Of a stretch of DNA of 64,000 nt, positions 28,785 to 37,369 are shown one piece after another (positions within the stretch are counted from its first letter, which is position 1; each line of letters begins with the position of its first letter). The stretch is from NCBI RefSeq assembly GCF_001718795.1, contig NZ_CP013435.1, forward strand, positions 2,542,001 to 2,606,000, read 5' to 3'. The DNA is from Burkholderia latens. GTDB taxonomy: Bacteria > Pseudomonadota > Gammaproteobacteria > Burkholderiales > Burkholderiaceae. The position numbers and the translations under genes were made by a program. The notes beneath the pieces are model-generated. The model was not told the origin of the DNA. It saw only the letters and a list, made by a program, of their open reading frames with translations, and did not search any database.

Positions 28785-29292
28785 TCAGGGTCGTCGCCGG
28801 CCCGGCCGGACATGGGCGTCGCGCGACCGCGTGTAATGGGCATACGCAAGCTCGTCATCCTCGTTGAACGGGTTGTTGATGCGCGCACCGGGAACCGTAA
28901 CGCGGCGATGCCGTCGCGCGACACGGCCGACGGTGGTGTTTGCGTCGCAGCGCAACGTCGCGCGGCCGGCAATCTGCGCAATATAGTGGAAGCCGCCGTA
29001 CCGGGTCGACCGGCGCCGCGCCTGCGCGGTCCTTTGGCGCGCTCGATACTGCTGCACGCATGGCTCGCCCTGCCTGATACGCGCCGGTGCGCCGCGCAGT
29101 CGATCCGTGCGCTGCGACCGCCGGCGTCGGCGCCGCTGCGCACGAAGCGGCAGCCGCAGCAGTCCGCGCGGGGACCGCGGCGAGCGGCACGCGGCGGCGC
29201 ACTGGAGGCGCTGCGCGCGCGATTGGGGTCAGCATCGAAGTGAAATCTCGTGGAGCACTGCGCGCCCCGCTTCCCCGCGGGCCACGCGTCAT
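28785..29292 (-). pseudogene. btuB: Remnant of btuB (TonB-dependent B12 receptor)
   Basis: About 500 bp between the riboswitch and btuC keep no intact gene. The last frame, ending at 28785, encodes NNPFNEDDELAYAHY followed by TRSRDAHV, which resembles the final beta-strands and C-terminus of TonB-dependent receptors such as BtuB (typically VENLFDKDYELAYGYNTPGR). At the other end an ATG at 29292 opens a different frame with an Ala-rich, signal-like stretch. A working btuB needs about 1.8 kb, so most of the barrel appears deleted and the rest frameshifted. The assignment is from motif and position, not a search. Confidence 0.6.
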
Positions 29293-29311
29293 GAAGCCCT
29301 GCAGGCTTCCC

Positions 29312-29537
29312 GCATCGGCCGGTATCCGGGCTGGCGACGGACCGGCTCGCCTTCCCGCGCGTACGCGCAGTGGCCCGCGCCCGCGTGCGAACCTGCACGC
29401 GAAACGCGCCCGAGCCGGCCTGCGTCATACGACGCGGCCGCTTACCGTTGCGGGGGCAGCGCAGGTTGGCGATCTCCTGGCGGAGCACGCGCCCTGCTTC
29501 CCGTTTAACCGCGCGACACGCGCGCGAGCACCGATGC
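29312..29537 (-). promoter_or_regulatory. Cobalamin (B12) riboswitch
   Basis: Read on the minus strand, the element has the conserved GGTTAAACGGGAA (29497-29509), GCTGCCCCCGCAACGGTAAGC (29441-29461) and the B12 box GCCAGCCCGGATACCGGCC (29317-29335). The ends pair as P1: GCATCGG at 29537-29531 with CCGATGC at 29318-29312. A small hairpin (29293-29309) follows immediately and may form the expression platform. It would repress downstream btu/cob expression when adenosylcobalamin is abundant. Confidence 0.93.
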
Positions 29538-29684
29538 GGCGCCAGTTTAGGAGCGGGCTGCGCGAGCGTCAAGAAAGCGTCAAAACGCATGCGCAGCGCA
29601 TGCCGGGCATGCATATTCGCAGCAAGAAGCGGGGGTGTTACGACTGGAAACGTTACAGATGTCGGAATGCGCGTTATTCCGCGC

Positions 29685-29690
29685 TAAAAT
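29685..29690 (+). promoter_or_regulatory. Candidate -10 hexamer for zapB-zapA
   Basis: TAAAAT lies 31 bp before the zapB-like ATG. An inverted repeat GGAAT/ATTCC sits just upstream (29664-29680). No clear -35 is visible. Confidence 0.3.
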
Positions 29691-29715
29691 GCTGGGTCTT
29701 TAGAGGACGCAGCAG

Positions 29716-30066
29716 ATGCTCAACGAACTCGAAACCTTATCTCAAAATATTGGCCGTCTGATCTCGCTGAACAAGCGCTATCACTCGGAACGGCTCGCGC
29801 TCGAGGAGCAGGTCGCGCAAATGCGCGCGGAAGCGGACACGGTCCGCGCGGAGCTCGAGCAGCTGCGCGACGAACGCAATGCGCTTGCGGCCGAGCGCGA
29901 CGCGCTGTCGGCGAAGATCGACGACGCGCAGGTCAAGCTGAACGCGATTCTCGAAAAGCTGCCGCGCACGAAGAGCGCGGAGCAAGCCGACAACCAGCTC
30001 GACCTGCTCGATGCGCAGGCGCGCCCGGATAGCGACGACGCGGCCAGCCACGGAGAACATGCATGA
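29716..30066 (+). CDS. ZapB-like coiled-coil cell-division protein
   Basis: A 116-residue protein that is almost entirely a heptad-rich coiled coil from about residue 5 to 80 (LEEQVAQMRAEADTVRAELEQL). The position directly before zapA, with an ATGA overlap, is the arrangement of ZapB-like/TIGR02449 proteins that bridge ZapA and the division site. The acidic, Asp/Gln-rich tail is likely disordered. Sequence alone does not prove a ZapB function. Confidence 0.8.
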   Translation: MLNELETLSQNIGRLISLNKRYHSERLALEEQVAQMRAEADTVRAELEQLRDERNALAAERDALSAKIDDAQVKLNAILEKLPRTKSAEQADNQLDLLDAQARPDSDDAASHGEHA

Positions 30067-30377
30067 GCACCAAGCAGATCGAAGTCTCGATTCTCGGTCA
30101 GCCGTATCGGCTCGCCTGTTCGGCTGAAACCGAAGCGGCGCTGCTCGAGGCCGTCGCGCGCGTCGATGCCGAAATGTCGAAGATCCGCGCGAACAGCTCG
30201 GTGCGCGGCACCGATCGCATCGCAGTAATGGCCGCGCTGTCGCTCGCGTCCGAATTGCTGCGACTGCAAACGAGCGTGCGGCACGGTGAAGCATTTCCGG
30301 CCGAAGAAATCCGTCGTACAATGCACCAGATGAACGAACAGCTCGGCGCGGTGCTCGCACAGCACGAAGCGCAGTAA
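30063..30377 (+). CDS. zapA: Cell division protein ZapA
   Basis: FtsZ-ring associated protein that bundles protofilaments, 104 aa. The N-terminal KQIEVSILGQPYRLACSAE (about 4-22) and the DRIAVMAALSLASELLRLQ helix (about 50-68) are characteristic. It overlaps the upstream coiled-coil gene by 4 bp. The 6S RNA gene follows, the typical betaproteobacterial order. Confidence 0.92.
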   Translation: MSTKQIEVSILGQPYRLACSAETEAALLEAVARVDAEMSKIRANSSVRGTDRIAVMAALSLASELLRLQTSVRHGEAFPAEEIRRTMHQMNEQLGAVLAQHEAQ

Positions 30378-30462
30378 CGTTTGATCGATGCGTCGATTCC
30401 CCTTGATCTCGGCGATCAACGGTGGTCAAATTGGCGCAACGAAACACAGTTCAGTCAGCTTC

Positions 30463-30645
30463 CCTGCCTGGTTCGCCAAGGTCATATATTCCTTGAACCA
30501 ATGCCATGTGCACGGTTGCGGAAATTTGTAGCACGGGCGCGCGCGTCACTCTGTCTGATGTACCCGAAGTGCTGCTAACTGCGACCAATTCTGAACCTCA
30601 GGTTCAGGATGCCGGCCTAGCGGCCAAGGCGGGGGCCTATTCAAC
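30463..30645 (+). ncRNA. ssrS: 6S RNA
   Basis: The region after zapA has a closing stem between TCCCTGCCTGGTT (about 30463-30475) and CCAAGGCGGGGGC (about 30624-30636). A GGTTCAGGATGCCGGCC-like 3' arm, near-complementary CTGAACCTCAGGTTCAG at 30593-30609 and a central A/T-rich bubble also fit 6S RNA, which binds the housekeeping RNA polymerase in stationary phase. Position between zapA and an EVE-domain gene supports this. Exact ends are estimated. Confidence 0.75.
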
Positions 30646-30678
30646 GGCATCGGGAACTCCCGATGCCGTTTCCTTTTG
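30643..30678 (+). terminator. Rho-independent terminator after 6S RNA
   Basis: A 12-bp perfect stem AACGGCATCGGG/CCCGATGCCGTT with a 4-nt loop, followed by TCCTTTT. It ends 30 bp before the EVE-domain gene. Confidence 0.85.
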
Positions 30679-30708
30679 CAACAGCCCTTTCTGCGTCGAT
30701 TACGATCC

Positions 30709-31170
30709 ATGCAATACTGGCTGATGAAGTCCGAACCGGACGAAGCAAGCATCGACGATCTCGCGCATGCGCCGCAGCAATCGCTGCCATGGACGGGCGT
30801 GCGTAATTATCAGGCGCGCAATTTCATGCGCGACACGATGAAGATCGGCGACGGCGTGCTGTTCTATCACTCGAGCTGCCCCGAACCGGGCATCGCGGGC
30901 CTCGCCGAAGTCTCGTCGACGCCATACCCCGATCCAACGCAGTTCGATCCGAAAAGCCCGTACTACGATCCGAAGTCGACGCAGGAAGCACCGCGCTGGC
31001 TGCTCGTCGACGTGCGCTTCGTGAAAAAGTCTCCGCTCGTGCCGCTCGCGGTGCTGCGCGAACACGATGAACTCGCGGACATGCGCGTGCTCGCGCGCGG
31101 CAACCGGCTGTCGATCACGCCGGTCACGCGCGCGGAATGGCGCTTCATCACCGAAAAGTTGATGAAGTAA
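30709..31170 (+). CDS. EVE domain-containing protein
   Basis: A 153-residue single-domain protein. The ATG at 30709 (MQYWLMKSEPDEASIDDL) is the family start. Motifs include WTGVRNYQARNFMRD (29-43), GDGVLFYHSSC (about 48-58) and the aromatic cage region PRWLLVDVRFV. EVE/PUA-like domains bind modified DNA or RNA bases; the biological substrate of this housekeeping subfamily is not known from sequence. It stands alone between two terminators. Confidence 0.93.
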   Translation: MQYWLMKSEPDEASIDDLAHAPQQSLPWTGVRNYQARNFMRDTMKIGDGVLFYHSSCPEPGIAGLAEVSSTPYPDPTQFDPKSPYYDPKSTQEAPRWLLVDVRFVKKSPLVPLAVLREHDELADMRVLARGNRLSITPVTRAEWRFITEKLMK

Positions 31171-31272
31171 GCGCACGCAGTACGCGCAGGCCAAACCGCA
31201 CGCCGAACGTCAAATCCGGTCAAGCCGCGCCGCCACCACGGAACTCCCGGCACGTTCGTGCAGCCTAAGCAA

Positions 31273-31307
31273 CCGCTGTCGCCCGATCGGGCAGGCGGCT
31301 GTTTTTT
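31273..31307 (+). terminator. Terminator after the EVE-domain gene
   Basis: Interrupted stem CCGC..GCCC/GGGC..GCGG around GATC, followed by six T residues (31302-31307). Confidence 0.75.
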
Positions 31308-31375
31308 CGTCGCGCGGCACGCCCGCGTCGCGCACGCGTGATCCGCGTGCGCGCCCTCGCACAAGGAGTCCAACA

Positions 31376-32116
31376 ATGACCAAGAAATCCGCACTCGCGC
31401 TGTCGCTCGCCCTCGCCGCCGCCGTGCCTGTCGCACTGACCCTCGCATCGCCGGCCGCGCATGCGCAGACCGCGAACCCGCATTTCCCGGAGCCGGCCGG
31501 CGTGCTGTCGCTGTCGTCGCAGGCGAGCGCCGACGTGCCGCAGGACATCATCCACATCACGCTGTTCTACGAGCAGCAAGCGAAGGACCCGGGCAGCCTG
31601 ACGGCCGCGCTGAACCAGCGCGCCGACGCGGCGCTCGCGCAGGCGAAGGGTGCGTCGGGCGTGTCCGCGCACACCGGCGCGTTCTCCGTGTATCCGAGCA
31701 CCGATCGCGACGGGAAAATCTCCGCGTGGCGCGGCCGGACCGAAGTCGTGCTCGAATCGCGCGATTTCGCGGCGGCGTCGAAGCTCGCGGGGCAACTGTC
31801 GAGCCAGATGCAGGTCGCGAACGTCGAATTCTCGCTGTCGCCGGAAGCGCAGCGCGCGGCCGAGCAAAAACTCACGACGGAGGCGATCAAATCGTTCCGC
31901 GCACGCGCCGACGAAGCCGCGAAGGCGTTCGGCTACAGCAGCTACTCGATTCGCGACGTGAATGTTGGCGGCGGCCGCAACGTGCAGCCGTACACGCGGA
32001 TGATGGCAATGGCCGCGGCGCCGATGGACAGCGCGAAGATGAGCGCACCGATCTCGGTCGAAGGCGGCAAGGCAACCGTGTCGGTGACCGTCAACGGTTC
32101 GGTGCAGATGAAGTAA
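31376..32116 (+). CDS. SIMPL domain (DUF541) periplasmic protein
   Basis: A 246-residue exported protein with a signal peptide at 1-31 (AHA|Q) and a SIMPL/DUF541 domain: GVLSLSSQASADVPQDIIHIT at the N-side, then VSAHTGAFSVYPSTDRDGK and RDFAAASKLAGQL, and at the C-side the YSIRDVNVGGG and ISVEGGKATVSVTVNGSVQ strands. Relatives include YggE (oxidative stress) and BP26. It has an AAGGAG ribosome binding site 7-8 bp before the ATG and its own terminators on both sides, so it is monocistronic. Confidence 0.92.
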   Translation: MTKKSALALSLALAAAVPVALTLASPAAHAQTANPHFPEPAGVLSLSSQASADVPQDIIHITLFYEQQAKDPGSLTAALNQRADAALAQAKGASGVSAHTGAFSVYPSTDRDGKISAWRGRTEVVLESRDFAAASKLAGQLSSQMQVANVEFSLSPEAQRAAEQKLTTEAIKSFRARADEAAKAFGYSSYSIRDVNVGGGRNVQPYTRMMAMAAAPMDSAKMSAPISVEGGKATVSVTVNGSVQMK

Positions 32117-32146
32117 CGCGCATCGCGCCGTCGCGCGCCCGATGTG

Positions 32147-32176
32147 AAAACGCCGGCCCTCGGGCCGGCGTTTTTT
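32147..32176 (+). terminator. Rho-independent terminator of the SIMPL gene
   Basis: Stem CGCCGGCCC/GGGCCGGCG around a TC centre with flanking A4/T6, 30 bp after the stop. The A-run makes it usable in both directions, but the lgt gene ends about 90 bp away. Confidence 0.9.
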
Positions 32177-32268
32177 GTTTGCGAGTCAACGCTCGCGACG
32201 GACACGGCATGTGCGCATCGGCAGCGCGTCATCCGGCAACGCAAACCGCTGCGCATCATGCGGCGGCA

Positions 32269-33159
32269 TTACGCCACCGCGTTCACCGTGCGGCGGCGAT
32301 ACGCCCATACGAGCAACGCGATGCCCGCGACGATCATCGGCAGCGACAGCCACTGCCCCATCGACAGGCCAAGTGCGAGCAGGCCCAGGAAGTCGTCCGG
32401 CTCGCGCGCGAATTCGACGGTGAAACGCGCGAGCCCGTAGCCGATCAGGAACAACGCGGACACCGCGCCCATCGGCCGCGGCTTGCGCGCGAAGAAGAAC
32501 AGCACGAAGAACAGCGCAATGCCTTCGAGTGCGATTTCATAGAGCTGCGAAGGATGGCGCGGCAGCATCTGGTACTGCATGAACACATCGGCCAGATGCC
32601 ACTTCTCGACGAGCGCCGGATGCTTCGGCAGCCACGCGGCGTCGTCGCGCATCGCGCCCGGGAACAGCATCGCCCACGGTGCGCCCGGATCGGTCACACG
32701 GCCCCACAGCTCCCCGTTGATGAAGTTGCCGAGCCGCCCTGCCGCAAGCCCGGTCGGCACCATCGGCGCGACGAAATCGGTGACCTGCAGCCAGTGGCGC
32801 TTGCGCTGCCACGCGAACAGCACCATCGCGAGCGTGACGCCGAGGAAGCCGCCGTGAAACGACATCCCGCCCTCCCACACCTTGAACACGTCGAGCGGGT
32901 GCGAGAGGTAGAAGTCGGCCTTGTAGAACAGCACGTAGCCGAGCCGGCCGCCGAGCACGGTGCCGAGCACGCCGTAGAACATCATGTCGTCGATGTCCTT
33001 CACGGTCCAGCCCTGCGCCGCGACATGCGGCAGCTTCAGGCGGATTCGGCCGACGACGATCGCCGCAATGAAACCGACGAGATACATGAGGCCGTACCAG
33101 CGCACGGCCAGCGGGCCGAGATGGATCGCTACGGGGTCGAAATTCGGGTGAATGATCAT
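32269..33159 (-). CDS. lgt: Prolipoprotein diacylglyceryl transferase
   Basis: Inner-membrane enzyme adding diacylglycerol to lipobox cysteines; 296 aa, seven hydrophobic segments. The invariant [14 protein letters not shown] signature is at about 150-163, [11 protein letters not shown] near the N-terminus, SFHGGFLGV at about 97-105 and [12 protein letters not shown] at about 201-212. It processes the several lipoproteins in this window, but its position is unrelated to them. It converges with the SIMPL gene. Confidence 0.96.
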   Translation of the reverse strand: MIIHPNFDPVAIHLGPLAVRWYGLMYLVGFIAAIVVGRIRLKLPHVAAQGWTVKDIDDMMFYGVLGTVLGGRLGYVLFYKADFYLSHPLDVFKVWEGGMSFHGGFLGVTLAMVLFAWQRKRHWLQVTDFVAPMVPTGLAAGRLGNFINGELWGRVTDPGAPWAMLFPGAMRDDAAWLPKHPALVEKWHLADVFMQYQMLPRHPSQLYEIALEGIALFFVLFFFARKPRPMGAVSALFLIGYGLARFTVEFAREPDDFLGLLALGLSMGQWLSLPMIVAGIALLVWAYRRRTVNAVA

Positions 33160-33269
33160 GGGTTAGCGATGAAGTTTTCGAATGCGGTACGGCGCTCGCA
33201 CTGCGCCGCACCGCGCATTGGACGGCGCCGGCGTGCCATCGTTCGCGCCGCGGCCGGCCGCGGTCCGCA

Positions 33270-34187
33270 TCACGCGGTCACGGACTGCGCGCGCACGACG
33301 TCGATGAAGCCCGCGAGCACGGGGCTCACGTCGCCGGTGCGCCACACGAGGCCCGTCTCGACGACCGGTGCGTGCCCGGCCAGCGGCCGGTAGACCACGC
33401 CGGTGCGCCGCAGGTTACGCAGCGACTGCGGCACCAGTGCGACACCCATGCCGGCCGATACGAGGCTGACGATCGTCTGCATCTGGATCGCCTCCTGGCC
33501 GATGCGCGGGGTTTCCCCCGCCGCGCCGTAGCAGCCCGTAATGATGTCATAAAAGCCGGGCGCCAAACGACGCGGGAAGATGACGAGCGGCAGCGCGGCC
33601 AGGTCGGCCAGATGCACGGGCTCGGTTTCGGGCACGTCGGGCGCGGCGGCGGCCGGCATCGCGACCACCAGCGGCTCGCGCACCACCGGCAGATACGACA
33701 GCCCGGCCGCGTGGCGCGGCGGCACCGGCGGAATCACGAGCCCCGCGTCGATACGGCCCGCGACGAGTTCGTCGATCTGGACGTCGCTCGTCGCCTCCGC
33801 GAGCTGCAGCCGCACCTGCGGATACCGCGCGCCGAACGCGCGCAGCAGCGACGGCAGCAGCCCGTAGTCGGCGGTCGACACGAACGCGAGCGACAGCGAG
33901 CCCGCCTCGCCGCGCGCGAGACGCCGCGCTAGCGGCGGCAGCGCGTCGGCCGACGCGAGCAGCCGGCGCACGTCGGGCAGCAGCGCGGCGCCCACCGCCG
34001 TCAGCGCGACCGAGCGCTTGGTGCGCGCGAACAGCGCGACGCCGAGCGCGTCCTCCAGCGCGCGGATCGCCTGCGACAGCGGCGGCTGCGTCATCGACAA
34101 TCGCTCGGCCGCGCGGCCGAAGTGGCGCTCGTCGGCAACCGTCACGAAATAGCGCCACTGGCGCAGGTCGGGCGTCGGGTCGGCCAT
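33270..34187 (-). CDS. LysR-family transcriptional regulator, divergent from ilvD
   Basis: A 305-residue LysR protein. The N-terminal winged helix (about 9-68) has RAAERLSMTQPPLSQAIRALEDALGVALF, and the effector-binding domain spans about 95-300. Divergent orientation, with 135 bp to ilvD, suggests that it regulates ilvD, as LysR proteins often control the opposite gene. Similarity is closest in feel to the BenM/CatM/IlvR group with QPPLSQAIRALE, but the ligand is unknown. Confidence 0.9.
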   Translation of the reverse strand: MADPTPDLRQWRYFVTVADERHFGRAAERLSMTQPPLSQAIRALEDALGVALFARTKRSVALTAVGAALLPDVRRLLASADALPPLARRLARGEAGSLSLAFVSTADYGLLPSLLRAFGARYPQVRLQLAEATSDVQIDELVAGRIDAGLVIPPVPPRHAAGLSYLPVVREPLVVAMPAAAAPDVPETEPVHLADLAALPLVIFPRRLAPGFYDIITGCYGAAGETPRIGQEAIQMQTIVSLVSAGMGVALVPQSLRNLRRTGVVYRPLAGHAPVVETGLVWRTGDVSPVLAGFIDVVRAQSVTA

Positions 34188-34322
34188 GTATTACTCATTC
34201 GGAAAACGACTTAATAAGCGAGAAATAATATATTGGACATCCGATAACGGAAACTCCATTCTTGATCGAACCATCCGGCGCGCCTGCGCGCCGGCGTCGC
34301 TCAAACAACGATGGAGTTCCCC
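34188..34322. promoter_or_regulatory. Divergent LysR/ilvD control region
   Basis: An AT-rich island at 34188-34260 contrasts with the surrounding GC-rich sequence. TCCGATAACGGA (34240-34251) is a dyad with TCCG/CGGA arms, a candidate regulator site. The overlapping promoters are not resolvable by eye. Confidence 0.4.
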
Positions 34323-35996
34323 ATGCCGTACAACCGCCGCTCTCGAAACATCACGCAAGGCGTGGCCCGTTCGCCGAATCGCTCGATGTACTACGCGCTC
34401 GGCTATCAGAAGGAGGATTTCGACAAACCGATGATCGGCATCGCGAACGGCCACTCGACGATCACGCCGTGCAATTCCGGCTTGCAGCGGCTGTCGGACG
34501 CGGCCGTCGCGGCCGTGAAGGCGGCCGGCGCGAACCCGCAGATCTTCGGCACACCGACGATCTCGGACGGCATGTCGATGGGCACGGAAGGGATGAAATA
34601 CTCGCTAGTCTCGCGCGAAGTGATCGCCGACTGCATCGAGACCTGCGTGCAGGGCCAGTGGATGGACGGCGTAGTGGTAGTCGGCGGCTGCGACAAAAAC
34701 ATGCCGGGCGGGATGATCGCGCTCGCGCGTCTGAACGTGCCGGGCATCTACGTGTACGGCGGCACGATCCGCCCGGGACACTGGAAGGGCCGCGACCTGA
34801 CGATCGTGTCGTCGTTCGAGGCGGTCGGCGAGTTTACTGCCGGCCGGATGTCCCAGGAGGATTTTGAAGGGGTCGAGAAGAACGCATGCCCGACGTCGGG
34901 ATCGTGCGGCGGCATGTACACCGCGAATACGATGAGCTCGTCGTTCGAAGCGCTCGGCATGTCGCTGATGTATTCGTCGACGATGGCGAACCCCGATCAG
35001 GAGAAGGTCGACTCGGCCGCCGAATCGGCGCGCGTGCTGGTCGAGGCCGTGAAGCGCGACCTGAAGCCGCGCGACATCATCACGAAGGAGTCGATCGAGA
35101 ACGCGGTGTCGCTGATCATGGCGACCGGCGGCTCGACCAACGCGGTGCTGCACTATCTCGCGATCGCGCATGCGGCCGAGGTCGACTGGTCGATCGACGA
35201 CTTCGAGCGCATCCGCAAACGCGTGCCGGTGATCTGCGATCTGAAGCCGTCGGGCCAGTACGTCGCGACCGATCTCCACCGCGCCGGCGGCATCCCGCAG
35301 GTGCTGCGGATCCTGCTTGACGCGGGGCTGCTGCACGGCGACTGCATGACGATCACCGGCCGCACGATCGCCGACGAACTGAAGGACGTGCCGGGCGTGC
35401 CGCGCGCGGATCAGAGCGTGATCTTCCCGATCGATCGCGCGCTGTACAACGAAGGCCATCTCGCGATCCTGAAGGGCAATCTCGCCGAAGACGGCGCGGT
35501 CGCGAAGATCACCGGCCTGAAGAACCCGGTGATTACCGGCCCGGCGCGCGTATTCGACGACGAGCAAAGCGCGATGGACGCGATCCTCGGCGACAAAATC
35601 CGCGCCGGCGACGTGCTGGTGTTGCGCTATCTCGGGCCGCAGGGCGGCCCCGGGATGCCGGAAATGCTCGCGCCGACTTCGGCGATCATCGGCAAGGGGC
35701 TCGGCGAGTCGGTCGGGTTCATCACGGACGGCCGCTTCTCGGGCGGCACGTGGGGCATGGTCGTCGGCCACGTCGCGCCCGAAGCGTTCGTCGGCGGCAC
35801 GATCGCGCTCGTGCAGGAAGGCGATTCGATTACGATCGACGCGCATCGGCTCGTGCTGCAGCTGAACGTCGACGACACTGAGCTCGCGCGCCGCCGCGCC
35901 GCGTGGAAGCAGCCGGCCCCGCGCTACACGCGCGGCGTGCTCGCGAAATACGCGGCGCTCGCGCGGCCGGCGAACAAGGGCGCGGTCACCGGTTGA
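34323..35996 (+). CDS. ilvD: Dihydroxy-acid dehydratase
   Basis: Fe-S dehydratase of branched-chain amino acid and pantothenate synthesis; 557 aa. The three cluster cysteines lie in [17 protein letters not shown] and [15 protein letters not shown] (residues about 49, 121 and 193), the pattern of the [2Fe-2S] class. The C-terminal PQGGPGMPE and [11 protein letters not shown] motifs are complete. ATG 34323 is preceded by GGAGTTCC; an in-frame ATG four codons earlier is possible. Confidence 0.96.
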   Translation: MPYNRRSRNITQGVARSPNRSMYYALGYQKEDFDKPMIGIANGHSTITPCNSGLQRLSDAAVAAVKAAGANPQIFGTPTISDGMSMGTEGMKYSLVSREVIADCIETCVQGQWMDGVVVVGGCDKNMPGGMIALARLNVPGIYVYGGTIRPGHWKGRDLTIVSSFEAVGEFTAGRMSQEDFEGVEKNACPTSGSCGGMYTANTMSSSFEALGMSLMYSSTMANPDQEKVDSAAESARVLVEAVKRDLKPRDIITKESIENAVSLIMATGGSTNAVLHYLAIAHAAEVDWSIDDFERIRKRVPVICDLKPSGQYVATDLHRAGGIPQVLRILLDAGLLHGDCMTITGRTIADELKDVPGVPRADQSVIFPIDRALYNEGHLAILKGNLAEDGAVAKITGLKNPVITGPARVFDDEQSAMDAILGDKIRAGDVLVLRYLGPQGGPGMPEMLAPTSAIIGKGLGESVGFITDGRFSGGTWGMVVGHVAPEAFVGGTIALVQEGDSITIDAHRLVLQLNVDDTELARRRAAWKQPAPRYTRGVLAKYAALARPANKGAVTG

Positions 35997-36072
35997 CGAG
36001 CATCGCAGGGTATATGACCCCATTGCGGACCGCCGCGGCGGAAACGCGCAGAACGGCGGTTCCCTTTGCTCT

Positions 36073-36078
36073 TATAAT
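36073..36078 (+). promoter_or_regulatory. Candidate -10 hexamer for the cytochrome gene
   Basis: A consensus TATAAT lies 43 bp before the ATG in otherwise GC-rich sequence. A matching -35 at normal spacing is not visible. Confidence 0.35.
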
Positions 36079-36121
36079 GCGCGGACCGTGAAGCCGGCCG
36101 TCCCCGCCGGCGGAGAACCGC

Positions 36122-36451
36122 ATGAAACAGACGATATTGCGCGCGCTGCTCGTCGCGCTGCTGACCGGCAGCGCGACCGCCGCGCATGCCGACCTGGCCG
36201 GCGACGGGGTCGCGCTCGCGCAGCGCAAAAACTGCATGGCATGCCATGCGGTCGGCAAGCCGTTGATGGGCCCGTCGTTCCACGACATCGCCGGCAAGTA
36301 CGCGATGCGCGCCGACGCCGTCGATTACCTTGCGCAATCGATCGTCAGGGGCAGTGTGGGCGTATGGGGCGGCGTGCCGATGCCCGCCAACACGCAATTG
36401 ACGAGCGCCGAAGCGCATACGCTCGCGCAGTGGGTGATGTCGCTGCACTGA
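36122..36451 (+). CDS. Class I c-type cytochrome (cytochrome c551-like)
   Basis: Small periplasmic monoheme cytochrome, 109 aa. Signal peptide 1-23 (AHA|D), haem-binding CMACH at 38-42 and the distal Met87 in VPMPAN. The mature size of about 86 residues fits the cytochrome c551/c-552 electron carrier group. TATAAT at 36073-36078 is a plausible -10 but no -35 is evident. A GGAGAA ribosome binding site precedes the ATG. Confidence 0.93.
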   Translation: MKQTILRALLVALLTGSATAAHADLAGDGVALAQRKNCMACHAVGKPLMGPSFHDIAGKYAMRADAVDYLAQSIVRGSVGVWGGVPMPANTQLTSAEAHTLAQWVMSLH

Positions 36452-36594
36452 GCCGTTAACGAGCTGCGCGCCAGTACGCGTCGCCGTTCGCCGCGCACCG
36501 CTCGACGCACTTCATTGTTGGCGCATCGCGCCGACATCGCCGATGCGGAGGGAACCCGCGCGTGCGGTTCGCCCACACGCGGCGGCGGCAGACG

Positions 36595-37344
36595 TCAGCC
36601 CGAATGACCGGTCCGGCGGCGCGCGATCTCTTCATCGACCGCGTCGCGAACCCACTCCATCACTTCGGTTTCAAGTGCCAGCGCCACCTCGCGCGTGATC
36701 TGGCCGACAAGCCAGGCCGTATGGTCGTGCAGCGCGTCGCGGCAGCGGGCTTCGATAGCGTCGCGCCCTTCCCCGGTCAGATAATTCGTGAGCCGATTGC
36801 GCAGGCGCTCGGCGATGTGCTGCGCATCTTCCGGCGTCAGCACCGCGGCTGCGGGCGCAGCCGCCCCGGACACACCGCCGGCGAGATGATCGGTGACGAG
36901 CGCGCCGGCAGCCGGCGTGGTTTCCCGGTGCAGCATCGCGTCGTCATCTGCCGGCGCCGCGCTCATACCGGGCGGTTGCAGATCCTCGGCGCCGAGCACG
37001 GACCGCAGCGGCGCCAGCGCGGACGCCGGCTCGTGCGCGACGACGTGCCCGGCCGCGCCCGGCTGCGCCGGCGCGTCGCTATCGCCCGGCAATTCGGTGG
37101 CCGGCACTTCCGGCGTCGGGACCGGCTCGACCACGACGAATTCGGGGTCCGTTCGTTCGTGTGGGAATCCGCCGGACACACGGGTCGCAAGGCCCGACGT
37201 AACCACATCGGTCAGCACCGGAATGGCGGCATCGTCACGCGGCGGCGCATCGGCCGCGTCCGAACGCGCCGGCGCCGGCACCGGCTTGCCCGGCACGAGC
37301 ACGTCGGTCAGCGTCGGGATCGAAGGGGATTCGGGTTGTGTCAC
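36595..37344 (-). CDS. DUF2486 family protein
   Basis: A 249-residue protein of unknown function restricted, as far as I know, to Burkholderia-type bacteria. A GTG start at 37344 is used. The N-terminal two thirds are Pro/Ala/Asp-rich and probably disordered, but contain a short motif twice: IPTLTDVL (9-16) and IPVLTDVV (41-48). The C-terminal segment (about 165-249) is helical and charged (DAQHIAERLRNRLTNYL onwards). It begins 25 bp after holC on the same strand, so it is likely co-transcribed with pepA-holC. Its role is unknown. Confidence 0.8.
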   Translation of the reverse strand: MTQPESPSIPTLTDVLVPGKPVPAPARSDAADAPPRDDAAIPVLTDVVTSGLATRVSGGFPHERTDPEFVVVEPVPTPEVPATELPGDSDAPAQPGAAGHVVAHEPASALAPLRSVLGAEDLQPPGMSAAPADDDAMLHRETTPAAGALVTDHLAGGVSGAAAPAAAVLTPEDAQHIAERLRNRLTNYLTGEGRDAIEARCRDALHDHTAWLVGQITREVALALETEVMEWVRDAVDEEIARRRTGHSG

Positions 37345-37369
37345 GGGTGCGCTCCGTCGACGGTTTCGG

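Noticed and set aside
28855..29292. 145-codon minus-strand frame just after the B12 riboswitch
   Set aside because: It has an Ala-rich start but changes frame relative to the receptor-like C-terminal end; better seen as part of the btuB remnant than as a gene.
29087..29761. Open frames on both strands over the riboswitch
   Set aside because: They run through conserved RNA motifs of the riboswitch and lack any ribosome binding site or domain.
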